From NCBI GenBank assembly GCA_022925895.1, contig JAKSYS010000140.1:1-64000 (forward strand): 64,000 nt of DNA. The letters are read 5' to 3'. Shown here piece by piece: positions 44,408-54,580 of the stretch (the stretch's first letter is position 1; each line of letters begins with the position of its first letter). This DNA is from Fragilaria crotonensis. Its lineage: Eukaryota > Bacillariophyta > Fragilariophyceae > Fragilariales > Fragilariaceae. The translations under genes and the position numbers were made by a program. The notes under the pieces were generated by a model that ran no database searches, was not told where the DNA came from, and worked only from the letters and a program-made list of their open reading frames with translations.

Positions 44408-45410
44408 TGTGATGTTCTTAGTGATACTTCCAGGACTGGAGAACAAAGTAAGCTTTCGAGCGTCGTGCGAAGTGTGAACTACGATAATGGAAAATGCATG
44501 AGTTGAAGTTATGTCATAAGCAAGGCAGATGTGAGCTGAGCGAGGAGATCAAGTGTGCTACAACAGCACAATGCATTCAGAAAACAGACAGCAAAGTCGT
44601 GACGACATCACGTGGATCAATATCAAAACGACGACGAACTCGAACTTACCTGCTCCGGTTGACAAGGTCAAATTGTAGTGTGTCACAACTCCTCTGTTGC
44701 AAGTTGCAAAAGATAGTTGTCTTTCCTGGACCTGAAGTACTTCGAGTACGGAGTAGAAGCGATGCAAGCAGCAAGAAATCGAAAGTGGTGCTCGTGGTGT
44801 TGTTGTCGAAACTTTCGGGTCGGTTGCTGTTCCAGATGGAAGTTCGCATTGCCGTCAGATGTGCGCCGAAAGGGCTAACGGCTACTGTACTGGAGTACCG
44901 GCACACATTAATGCTGGAGTTGGCGTACCAGGTATACTCGGAGTGCAGAAAAGAGGCGCTGCAAGTATGCTCGAGGTATGGAATGAGAGTGCATTAGATA
45001 TGATACTGCTCGTACCAGTATCATATCCACATTTATATGATGAACTCTGAGTACGATACTCGCACATAGGACAGTACTCCAGTAAACCAGCTGTACAAGA
45101 TAATATATATATTCTTCGGATTTGTATGATAGTATCTGTATCACCGCTCGTGTATCCCATCAAATGTGCGTTGTGTGGTTGTGTGTCGGATCTTTCTGCG
45201 CATAGTCCCCCAATATCGCGCGCCGTACTGCCGTCCGTTGGATATCTTCAGATGGAGAGGGGGTCTTACGCGTTCCGCGTACTCGAGTACCAGGTCTACT
45301 CTACTGTTGTGTAAAGAGTGTCGACAGAGGATGGGAAGTAGCGTATGGGCGATGGGGGAACTCCAGTATTCGGAGTGCATCTATCTAACAAGTCGGAGTT
45401 TAAAAAGAAA
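44408..45410. other. 1.0-kb intergenic, no gene seen
   Basis: Upstream of the ankyrin gene and 3' of the PPR-SAP gene. Rich in GTAC palindromes (TACTGGAGTACCGG at 44887, GAGTACCAGGTCTACTC near 45285). No protein-like frames. Confidence 0.55.
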
Positions 45411-47854
45411 CTACACCTCCGCAGTGCGATGGATGGAGGCCGCCGCAGCATACTCTAAATCAGTTTCATCCCGAACAGTTGCTTCTGTATCTTCATCATC
45501 GCTGTCACCCACAACATCCTTGGATGTGATCACTGCCGCTTCCAGTGCCTCCGCAGCAGCCTTCGCTCGGTCGGATGCGTCAAAGTCCACCAGTTGCAAC
45601 AAAGGCTGTCGGACTGTTGCCTTGGCAACCCGCATGTCAATATCTTGGCTCCTCCAGTTCTCACGGAGCTGTTTCATCAACCTTCGCGCCAATGTTTTCG
45701 TGTATTTGTCTGGAAACACCGTCGTGTATGCGTTTCCTTTTACTCCTTCTTCTAGTTGCCGATCCACGTCAACCATCATTTCACTTGCAATCTTGGAACC
45801 CAGCAAGGTCGATGCCAGCTTACCATCCAAACACGCGGCCAGCGCCGTGTTGTAACTAATCACATTGGGCATGACGTTTCGGGATCGCATTCGCTTCAGC
45901 CATTCGTAGGCGATCTCAGGGTTCCGATTGCCTTCCAGCGCGCACGCAGCAATCGCTGTCGTGTACGACACAACGGTCGGTTCCACTTGCTGCTGTAACA
46001 TGCCAATGATAATGCCCTCACAAGCGGCTACATTGCCCAATTTGGCGAGTCGCTTCAGAGCAATGTTGAAGGTTATGATGTTGCCGTCAGTTTGGTGGGT
46101 ATTGCGCATGGCATCCAAGACCAACAGTGTTAGTTCTTGTTCGTCGCAGATTTCGCAAGCGTTCACAACGGAATTGAACAAGCGAAGGGGAGGCTTCTCC
46201 ATCTCTTCAGCTTCAGAAAGCTTGACCTGCAGGAGAAGTAAAAGGAAGTTAGAATGCAAATCAGCGCAGTCGGACAACCATGTACAGCCGAACAGTAGCA
46301 TGCACTTACCCAGTCAAGTAGAAGTGATGTAGCTTTTCGACTTTTCTCATTCTTGGCACAGCATGTCACAACATTCTTCCATACGGCTGGCGAAGGCTTA
46401 AGATTCCGCTGCGTCATCAGCTCCATGACCTTTACGGCAAGTTTCCATTCACTTTCTTCTACTGCCTTGTTTATCGCCTTTTTGTGAATCAACATCGCCG
46501 CTCGTTGGACAGCTGAGGACGCTGAGGCCACCAGAGCATCTCCCCTATCTGGTTCACAACCCTTGGCTTGGCTAGCAGCTGTGAAGAGTCGGAGACCCAG
46601 ACCCATGTTATCCAACTTTTCGGCAGCAATCACTCCCGCTCCTAGCAGGGAGCGACCGTCCACTGTAGATGCAATATTATCCAACTGATATCCAGCGGCC
46701 TTGGCCAATGCCAGGACACTCATGGTCGCCGTAGCATTGTTACTATTAGCTGTCGCCATGGCGATATCCGCAAAGACTCCCAATGGTGGAGTCATTGATT
46801 TATCAACAATCATGAGCCGCAACATGGCCTCGGCTTCCGTAATGTCTCCAGATTTTGCCAAAACAGTTGCAACTCGACCATAGGTTTCTTCCTCAATCAC
46901 ATCCGCTCCGGCAGCCGCGCCTGATGCAGCCATCATGGCCAGGGCGCAATCGATACCACCACAATCATCATGAGTTCCGTCCGGACCATCTCCCAAACTG
47001 TTGAGAATGCAATAATTGATCACATCCTTGGGAATCGTGTATCCATTATCCGACATCTCTTCCATAATCTTGCGAGCTGGTTCGGACGCACGAGCACCAT
47101 TCAAACGATCGGCCATGCAGGCTCGGAGTGTGACCAAATAGAAGTCTTCCGGGATGACACGATCGCCTTGGTTTGCAAACTTCTTTCGAAGTTGTTTGAG
47201 TTTGCGCGTTGCAACCTTCCAGTGGTTGATTTGGGCCTTTTGTGTAATTTCAGCCACCATTTCATCAAAGTCCACGTTCGAGTTTGACGCATCTACGAAC
47301 GAAATACCTTTCGCAGCGGCCTATGCAGGTGGTATGCAACGAAAGTTTGGGTATATTTGTGTGAGAGAGGGACACAGAAAAGGCAAGAATCACATTGTGA
47401 GCCACTTCCTGACCCAGAACAGTTTGAACATGATCGTATTGTGGACCTGCGGACGTACCTGAGCCACTTGTTCATCAGCGCAAACACCAATCGCCTTGTC
47501 ACCATCAATGACACACTCTCCACCAAATGCCTCATGAAGCCTGGCCTGGAGAACAGCCGTTGTTCCCAAGGTATCCAAATTGCGAGCTTTGAGATGCTTT
47601 TGCAGTTTTCGATAGGTCAATTTCTGAATTTCCTTCCATTCCAACGTAGCGTCCTTGATGTTATCAGTCTCATCGGGTGATATAGTTTCCGTCTCAGGTG
47701 CGGATGTGGTGCTAGCAGTGACTGCAAGTCTGTTCACGGCTTGACCGTGAAACACCGACGTTGCTGTAATGCCTCGACGTGGAGAGGTGAACGCAATCGA
47801 ATTGCGTGCCAGCGTAGCCAGCAGCAAGGTGGCAGCCGCATAAGAAATTCTCAT
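45411..47854 (-). CDS. PPR protein with N-terminal SAP domain, organelle-targeted
   Basis: 740 aa from three exons: 47854-47459, 47320-46310 and 46226-45411, all introns GT-AG and phase 0. The N-terminus has a signal peptide and IAFTSP, a plastid bipartite-type motif. LTYRKLQKHLKARNLDTLGT plus TAVLQARLHEAFGGE is a SAP motif (nucleic-acid binding; L-K-x-x-x-L-(D/G)-x-x-G-x-(K/R)-x-x-L pattern). The rest is a pentatricopeptide solenoid, clearest at ITFNIALKRLAKLGNVAACE, VVSYTTAIAACALEGN and VISYNTALAACLDGKLAST. An acidic tail ends it. SAP-plus-PPR proteins are known in plant plastid RNA maturation and nucleoid work. RNA processing in the plastid is the likely role. Confidence 0.87.
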
Positions 47855-49062
47855 TGTATCTTGTCAGTCGTCAGGTCAGGTTTCCGTGGATCAAATTTGT
47901 TCTTTTGCGACTCTCTACCACCAGTGTGAACAAAGATGAAGTAGTGTATGTGCGTATCTTTTGAAGATATGTTCCAGGTGAGTGAGAAGTAAAACTCGTT
48001 TGGTAGACGCTTCGCAGTAGTAGTAGAAATGTTATATGCAGCAGGAGGAACTAATCTCGAACTTCGTCAGGAGCATTTGCGAACGCATGCGTCGCCTTGC
48101 TTATGGACTGCTGAAATGCTGATTCGAGTGTGTGATGCCAGTCAGAAAACCAGAATGAGCTGTTCTGTTACGCAGTGTCTGTCGAGTGTCGTGACTTCGC
48201 AGGATGGGTCACAAGTACGTCTGATACTCCCGCAAACGCGTACGTGGCATTTCGGATGTCAGTACGTACAGTACGATGTACTGGAATACCTGGTAGCAAC
48301 GGTACGATAGTGAGCAGTGACGGAAGCAGTAGTACTCATATTATAAGCCGACGACGTCCTTTATGTCGTCTCTGCTGCCGAAGTAGATGTGATCGATATT
48401 TTTCTTGATTGTCTGGAAAGAAAAAGGCGGTATTACGTGTACCAAACTCTCCATATCAGCGTCCTTCGTCGTTCGCCCCTATCGTACATGGGTACTGCGC
48501 ACGCGGAGCACCGAGCTCCGAGTACTCGAATACTCCGAGTACAGTACACAGTACAACCCAAGTACAAGTACTGGTACCAGGTACCGGAATTAAAATGTGT
48601 ATGCATAATGCATACGCTACCGGTAGTGTTCTAGTAGCTTCGGTAGTAGTAAGTAGTAGCGGTACGCCGAGTATTATACTGGATCTAGTGCACAAAAACA
48701 ATCAGTACTTGTACCTGTACTAGAGTACCATGCCCTGCTACGTGTATAACCATCGACATCTCCTTCGCGAGGTCAGCATCACTCCTCGACCTGCACAGTA
48801 TTGCGCCATCCGTTGTGATACAGGTAGAATGAAATCGATCAGGCACTGTAATCATGGCCGTCAGGAGCCATCTACTTAGCATTTGTACAAACGCTAGCTG
48901 GAGTAAATAGAACGTCCAAATAATCTATCTTAGGTTCATGTTCATCGTCAGTAGACCTAAATATTCTTGAACTGATGGCAGATCCCAATGCATAGATAGA
49001 CAATTCGTTTTGCCTAAGCATTATTCATCAGCCTAACGCCCAGACTCAAATAAGATATTCCT
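47855..49062. other. 1.2-kb intergenic, no gene seen
   Basis: Short frames only. A dense cluster of GTAC-type motifs runs from 48260 to 48730 (e.g. GTACTGGTACCAGGTACCGG at 48567-48586). No RNA gene recognised. Confidence 0.55.
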
Positions 49063-49722
49063 TCACGCCCCATCGGGTCTCAGACGACAATCTGTGTTCT
49101 TGACAGACGAAGGATCTGTGTTGGCGTGACAGCCGGACCACAGGACGACAATAACGCATTCGCCATCATCCTTGGTTGTAAAGCTTTGATGCACACTGCC
49201 AATCTCGTTCACCAAACATTCACCCTCGTCCACATGCAGGTGTTCAAACAATTGCGTTGCGGCGATTTCAGGTCCTGTCGGGTTCTCGCCAGTCAATTTC
49301 TCCGGTGGCACGTGGAACGCCCATCTGAATTCGTGCAAACTTCCCTTGAGAGTACATTCAAACTCGATGGCAGTATGTGCGTGAATTTTAAAATACCGAC
49401 CAGGTGGTAGCAGCATGATTTGCAGGCGGAGTTTACGGCCATTGCTCAAGCCAGTTTCTAGATAGTCGTCGAGCTGTGCTTTCGCATCGTCGGATTTCTC
49501 CGCAAAGCTGGCTTTCAGGGCTTGAAACCAAGCATCATCAAAGGATTTTTCGAGCCCAGGCGTAACGATTATTCCTGTCGAGTTGGCGCACTCGTTAATT
49601 ACGAAACTCACGGATGGGAATGACTGTGGATTGTCTACTTCGTGAGCTGGACCCACGAAGATCTCATCACGATTAATGTTTGCGTTGACTGATGACCAGT
49701 ACTGTTTGAGAGAACGATCCAT
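49063..49722 (-). CDS. Cupin (RmlC-like) fold protein
   Basis: 219 aa from the ATG at 49722. The frame is open for 52 more codons to 49878, but that part is low in protein-like character. The cupin barrel motif 1 region is GRYFKIHAHTAIEFECTLKG (H-x-H with E, metal ligands) and motif 2 is HLHVDEGECLVNEIGSVHQS (H...H). The spacing fits a mononuclear metal cupin of the anti-sigma ChrR or dioxygenase-like kind. No targeting signal is seen from the chosen start. The exact activity is unknown. Confidence 0.72.
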   Translation of the reverse strand: MDRSLKQYWSSVNANINRDEIFVGPAHEVDNPQSFPSVSFVINECANSTGIIVTPGLEKSFDDAWFQALKASFAEKSDDAKAQLDDYLETGLSNGRKLRLQIMLLPPGRYFKIHAHTAIEFECTLKGSLHEFRWAFHVPPEKLTGENPTGPEIAATQLFEHLHVDEGECLVNEIGSVHQSFTTKDDGECVIVVLWSGCHANTDPSSVKNTDCRLRPDGA

Positions 49723-50169
49723 GGTTGAATGATAAGAAGGACTCTCTTGATGTCTTCGGCGTCTGTATCCGGGCTTCTGGAAAGGTTGTGTTGATGCGGT
49801 GGGCGATGCCGTGAGTCGTGAGTTACGCGATGAACACGGAAAGCTGTGGACATAAATACCGGTGGTACAGTATGTCACTGCATACCGAGTACTAGTATTG
49901 AGTCCTACCGGTAGTACAGTTCACAATCGTAGTAGTACATGTAGTCCGAGTACCCAAAATACAAAGCGGCGGTCGGCGGGCGGGGTGGTGAAGAGAAAAA
50001 CCTATGAATCCATACTCTCTATGCATATGCAATGTCGTGTACACAATACACGGCCGATTCAGTTTTTTGCTTTTAAAAATCCACTAGTAGAGACTAGACT
50101 ACAGTAGACACGTTAACTTGTGACCGGATATAGAATCAATAAAAGTTGCGTGCGGCTTAGAAAGCCGCC
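49723..50169. other. Intergenic upstream of the cupin gene and downstream of the permuted tRNA
   Basis: No gene. Contains GTACTAGTATTGAGTCC-type GTAC motifs (49889-49950) and a GGCGGTCGGCGGGCGGGG run at 49969-49986. Confidence 0.5.
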
Positions 50170-50174
50170 AAAAA
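50170..50174 (-). terminator. Pol III T5 terminator of the permuted tRNA gene
   Basis: On the minus strand TTTTT lies directly after the GCTCC that pairs with the leader, six nt after the inferred end of the 5' half. This placement is expected if the unit is transcribed 3' half first. Confidence 0.8.
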
Positions 50175-50180
50175 GGAGCG

Positions 50181-50268
50181 CCGTAGTCAGGCGCCTTGCC
50201 GTTGGGCCAACAGGTCGAAAGATGCAGTGCTGAAACCTGCCCGGGATTCGAACCCGGAATCTCCTGAT
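50181..50268 (-). tRNA. Circularly permuted tRNA-Arg(ACG) gene
   Basis: On the minus strand the 3' half comes first (50268-50234), then a 16-17-nt linker, then the 5' half (50216-50181). Joined G37 to A38 they give a complete tRNA. Acceptor: GACCTGT with GCAGGTT (seven pairs; G1-U72 and U7-G66 wobble). D arm GCC/GGC. Anticodon arm CCTGA-CTACGG|A-TCAGG, with five Watson-Crick pairs and anticodon ACG. Variable loop AGATT. T arm CCGGG-TTCGAAT-CCCGG. The A box TGGCCCAACGG (50209-50199) and B box GGTTCGAATCC (50254-50244) match consensus but are in reversed order. The flanks GGAGC (50279-50275) and GCTCC (50179-50175) pair, leaving 3-nt bulges CC|A and GG|C around a 4-nt centre, the bulge-helix-bulge form cut at 37/38. 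The discriminator would be U73, which is unusual. Confidence 0.92.
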
Positions 50269-50429
50269 GGCTGTGCTCCATGAAGTTGAAGGTGTCATCA
50301 AAATATATAATTCCTACCAATTATTGATTCCAGTCATTTCTTCTGACGCAAAAGACTCCCTTCGGCACTTCTTTTATCCAAAAAATCCAACCCGACAAAA
50401 TTGGTCGACAGCATCACCGACCACTGTAA

Positions 50430-51872
50430 ATGGGACGGGGCAACAAGATTGCGCACAACGCATCGTTGTTCGTTGTCGTGATAGTGACAGCATTCATAAG
50501 TCATGTTGTGACGCTTTCTATGATGCCTCCAGTAGGAACAATGAGTGTGCCGGATCACATGATCACGTATCACAAGCTCACATTGCGAGGACGGCCGAGG
50601 AACAAGACGGTCGTGTCCACAAAACCACCCACGCTGTCCGCAGTGGCGCAACTATTGGCTGGAATATCGACTGATAAACCATTAGTACCAATTGCAAGGA
50701 CATTGCCGGCGAAGAAGGTGGCTGATCCCGTCGTGAAAACTGATCCAATCCCGCTCACGTCGGCTTCAAGTGTTGGCTCACAGCTTTCCATTGGATCATC
50801 CAAGACAAAAACGAACCATCCAAAGTCTGTTGGTCCGGGATCACAAAGGAAAAAATCAATAAGTTCGTCGAGCAAGCCAATCGATGATAAGGTTCAGGCA
50901 GACTCCCCGGTGTTGCCATTAACTAAGAAGAACGACAGTCCTTCCGATGCCAAGAGATCGCAACAACGAAAATCGATCAGTTTATGGGGGAAACCGAGGG
51001 ATAAAAATCTCATTGCAAATGCTACCACAACGAAATCCCCACCTGAAAAGGTCAAGCTCACGCCGAGTCATGTCGCTGCTGTTAATTCGACCCAAAAAAC
51101 ACTAGTCCTTACCCAAGCTGCTCCGAAGCAGCAGGACAAAGCTAGACTCGAGATGAAGGTGGCCGCACTTGGAGAATCCAAGTGGATCGACAACAACTGG
51201 CACCCTCCTCCAGGTGGTACACTGTACGATCTACAAGGACTTAAAAGGTGTTTGGAAGGTTCAATATATTGTGGTTGGGAGATGACGCGTTTCGTTACAC
51301 GTACAGCACCCTGTTGAGAGTATTGCAAGCCAAGGGACCCGACTTGAGCACTGTGTTCATGAAACGATTGAAGATTAAACCCTGTACCACTGACGACTCG
51401 CTTGCGGCTTGTGCAGACTACCATGGTGTCAGTCTGGACTATGCAGTTGTGAATTGCTTTATGGAAATGCGACACTTGATTTTGAATCGAAATGTTTCCA
51501 AATACACAGTGGTAGTTGTCGACTTTGGTCAACAAGAAATGCTTGACAATTGTCCCTTTGTGATAAGTAACAAGCAAAAGATGTTTGTCGATGTTTCGCA
51601 ACGAATACAAGCGTTACCAACACATGTTGCTTGGACCACCTTGGCGTGGGCGGATCCCGAGGCTGTTGACATTAATCACAAGGTCATGGATTCCTTTAAA
51701 AAGTGGTGCCAGTAATGTTACAGTGTTCGATTACGGAGCCGGCATGCATCAGCGGGAGAAAGATGTTCACGTGAACTTGAACATGAAGAAGGTTGATTAC
51801 AGTGAACCTGCAAGACTAGCGTACATCCAAATGCTGGCGAACCACTTGACTCAGTATTCTCCAGACCCGTGA
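50430..51872 (+). pseudogene. Type II membrane SGNH/PC-esterase-like protein, frame broken twice
   Basis: N-terminal TM (ASLFVVVIVTAFISHVVTLS, about residues 12-31), then a long Ser/Lys/Pro-rich stem and a catalytic-like domain. FNILWLGDDAFRYTYSTLL fits the GDS-x-x-R block of PC-esterase/TBL-type acyltransferases, but Asp replaces the nucleophile Ser. The C-terminal block EPARLAYIQMLANHL matches the D-x-x-H end region of the family. The frame changes near 51255 and again near 51700 in an A run, so the gene is broken or has two assembly indels. Intact relatives would be Golgi glycan esterases or acetyltransferases. The missing Ser suggests this copy was inactive even before the breaks. The stop at 51870-51872 was taken as the end. 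Confidence 0.6.
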
Positions 51873-52091
51873 CGCACCTCATGACATTCAGAGATGAAGG
51901 CCTTGGGAGCAACAGACCGAGAAACCTATCAGTCATGGCAAGAAACTGTAGGACGCATACTCCGTAGTCATCATTTGACGATACAGTGCACTGCTTGACG
52001 ATCCCGTGTATGTGTACCCACAGTCCCACAGTGTGATTCAGAGGTCGTGCTTTAGTCACATTATCTAGAAAAGCCAACAGTCTGAATCCGT

Positions 52092-53327
52092 TCAACGATT
52101 ATCCGGACCTTTCTGCTTCACGAGGGGTTGGAGATGCTTCATCCACGCCTCATCCTGTGCTGGAGTCAATGTTAAGGCACGCATGCTCTCTGGTAGCACG
52201 GACTCGGCAGTAATTTGGCCATTTGCCACTCCACACTCCCGATGAATTGTTCCATTTTCATTTTCATCATAGCAACCTGGTTCTCCCATGAGGTGAGTGT
52301 GCTGTGGTGAGGCCGCAACTGCGGGGTTGACAAAAACTTGAGCTCTCAACCACAGATGCTGAGCATTGAGTTCGACACCGTTCGGAGCAAAACCAGTCTC
52401 TTGACTTGCAATCTGGCGAATCGTTTCGGACAACGTTGGTGAATAGATGAACCCAAACATGGTAAACTTGTCAATCCAATAGTCATCATCGTGTACTTCG
52501 ACATGGTGATGTCCTCCCCATTCAGAATGGGTTACAATAACAAGAGCTGCTTTTCGAAAAGCAGGCAGATAGTTTTTCTGAAAATTGCGTCCAACCTTGC
52601 AAGTCATGTAGAGTAGTATTGCACCAGGTATATCATACAAACCGGGATAAACAGGCGTAAGGCGTGTGAGGAACAAGGTGAAGCATTCTTAGGAAATTCG
52701 CAAATTGGAGGTTGAGAGAACGATTATAGCAATACTCACATGTTCCAGAAATTCAACACACCAGACAGCGTCGTAAGTCTTTTCGGGCCACCAAGGTCCT
52801 CGTGAGAAATCATGCTCCACAATGAGCCCATTCGTAGTAGGATCAGGCAGTACTGTGTTTTCAACAGCATCGTGTGAACCCTCAACGCACAGCACGTCCA
52901 CTCCATGAAAGTAGAACCAACTCGTGCTAATGCCTCGACCACATCCCACATCGAGGACCGAGTGAACTCCCAGGTATGTCACCATCCACTTCCAAACTGC
53001 GGGACTGACTCCCTGTTCGTCGAGGTCTGTGAATCCCCCCAAATGTGGCTTGTCACCAACTCCTCCATAAATTTCATCGGCCTGAGCCTTGGTCTTTGGT
53101 ACTCTTATCGATGGCAGCGCAATAGCTTTTCCAGTTGGAGGCGACAGAATGAATTCACTCCGTGGCATTGAAGCCAAGAGATCATACTGCTGTTGAAAGC
53201 TGACGCTTGTATCAATTCGATTTTGCATGAGGTTTAGTACAAATATAGAAATGAGGAGAATGACACATATCCAAACTCTCAACGTTGATGTGCATCTCGG
53301 ACTTGTCGTCCTTTTCTTCGTCAACAT
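52092..53327 (-). CDS. Type II membrane SAM-dependent methyltransferase
   Basis: 363 aa, exons 53327-52740 and 52595-52092. The intron (GTGAGT...GCAAG) follows EFLEH and restores EFLEHV-GRNFQK. The ATG at 53327 was chosen; the frame is open to 53399. A single TM (VWICVILLISIFVLNLM, about residues 18-34) anchors a lumenal domain. SVLDVGCGRGISTSWFYFHG is SAM motif I, VLCVEGSHDAVENTVLP the acidic beta2, and YDAVWCVEFLEHV motif IV. HSEWGGHHHVEVHDDDYWID follows, as in FkbM/Methyltransf_23-like proteins. The Golgi is likely from the topology, with a glycan or small-molecule acceptor guessed only. It converges with the SGNH-like gene. Confidence 0.82.
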
Positions 53328-53498
53328 CGTCAGATACGGGTATGCATAGTCTGTAGGTGTGGATTCCCAAGCGGCACCTGGTACTCGTACTCGTATCATA
53401 CAAGGTACTAGTACCTGGTACTGTATGCATATGACATACAGTACAAGTATTACAGTTCCTTTCGCGTATCCTCCGAGCTCCGAGTCTCCGAGTACTTA

Positions 53499-54332
53499 GA
53501 GCATGCCCACTCGTGGGGCTATTTGTTGGACATATTGGTATTCTGCCCTGATTTCTCAGATTCTGACCCCAAAATCATACCACCGGTTGGGCGTGTTTGA
53601 CATTTTTAGTGTTTGTCGTGGAACATTTTGTAATCTTTTGGAACAGATAGCTATTTCGGGTGTCAGACCTGTTCCAAAAAATACGAATTCAGCTACCATT
53701 CTAAAAAGTAGCCCTGCTCAATTTGTCCTGTTTGATATGCCCTTCCACCCCGATTGATTAGTTGGATTCAAGCATTTTAATCATGATGTGATGATGTGCC
53801 ATACTTGCGCCATACGTTGTACGGCATTGTAGTCGGTGAAATCTCAGAGTGACAACAAACATGGACGTCCTTTTGAACGACGCCGACGACCTGATCGAAC
53901 TGATTACGATCTTGTTCGATTGCGGCGTTTGTCGTGACGACAACATACGCCTTAACAAGCATCACGTCTTCTGCAACCTTGAAGTTTGGCTGGCCTCTTG
54001 CACGCCCAGCAGCAACAGCAGCAGTTGGAGGTATGATATCCATTTTGACCAAGGGGCGAAGCTGGCGACGAGGGAGCCAGAATGGAGACGACGACGAGAG
54101 ACGAAAGAATGAATGAACTGCGAGTATATGATTTGCATTTGGTACATGAACTGTACTGCTCGAGTCAAATATTGTATGGCGCGCGCCCGTTTTCATCCCA
54201 AACCGAAGCGAAATAGCGCCACCGGTGGGGATCGGAGGGCACTTGGACACATCGGAAATATCCAGAATAAGCTTTTAAAGGCGCTATACGGAAAAGGGTC
54301 ATAAAAAAATAGCGCCACGAGTGGGCATGCTC
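53499..54332 (-). mobile_element. PIF/Harbinger-like non-autonomous element, 834 bp, TTA target duplication
   Basis: Terminal inverted repeats GAGCATGCCCACTCGTGG match at both ends and extend through CTATTT with one mismatch. The flanking 3-bp duplication is TTA (53496-53498 and 54333-54335), diagnostic of PIF/Harbinger. Inside lies a minus-strand frame with a Myb/SANT-like region (53777-54043) and no transposase. Confidence 0.9.
53777..54043 (-). CDS. Short Myb/SANT-like DNA-binding protein remnant within the Harbinger-like element
   Basis: 88 aa from ATG 54043; the open frame extends to 54250. GQPNFKVAEDVMLVKAYVVV followed by DRNQFDQVVGVVQKDV fits the first two helices of Myb/SANT-like domains found in the second gene of Harbinger elements (Trp replaced by aliphatic residues, ED conserved). 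It then runs into unrelated residues, so it is probably truncated. In intact Harbingers this protein brings the transposase to the ends. Confidence 0.45.
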   Translation of the reverse strand: MDIIPPTAAVAAGRARGQPNFKVAEDVMLVKAYVVVTTNAAIEQDRNQFDQVVGVVQKDVHVCCHSEISPTTMPYNVWRKYGTSSHHD

Positions 54333-54580
54333 TTAGTACCGAGTAGAGTACTCGTACCATATGCTACCGGTATCATACCAAGTTGCTACAGTGTGATAGT
54401 ACTAGAAGGTCTTCGTATCTTTTACCAGGTACGAGTGCCTGGTACTCGAGTACCTGGTACTTGTACTCCAAACTCCAATGCACTTTTTTGACACGATGTG
54501 AACATATGATGACATGGAGAGAATACTGGTAGATGGATGCAAGACATACACAGTCCAATACTACCTGGTACAAGTAATCG

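Noticed and set aside
50181-50268. Reading the locus as two unrelated tRNA fragments
   Set aside because: The separate parts pair exactly in acceptor and anticodon stems and share one terminator, which chance fragments would not.
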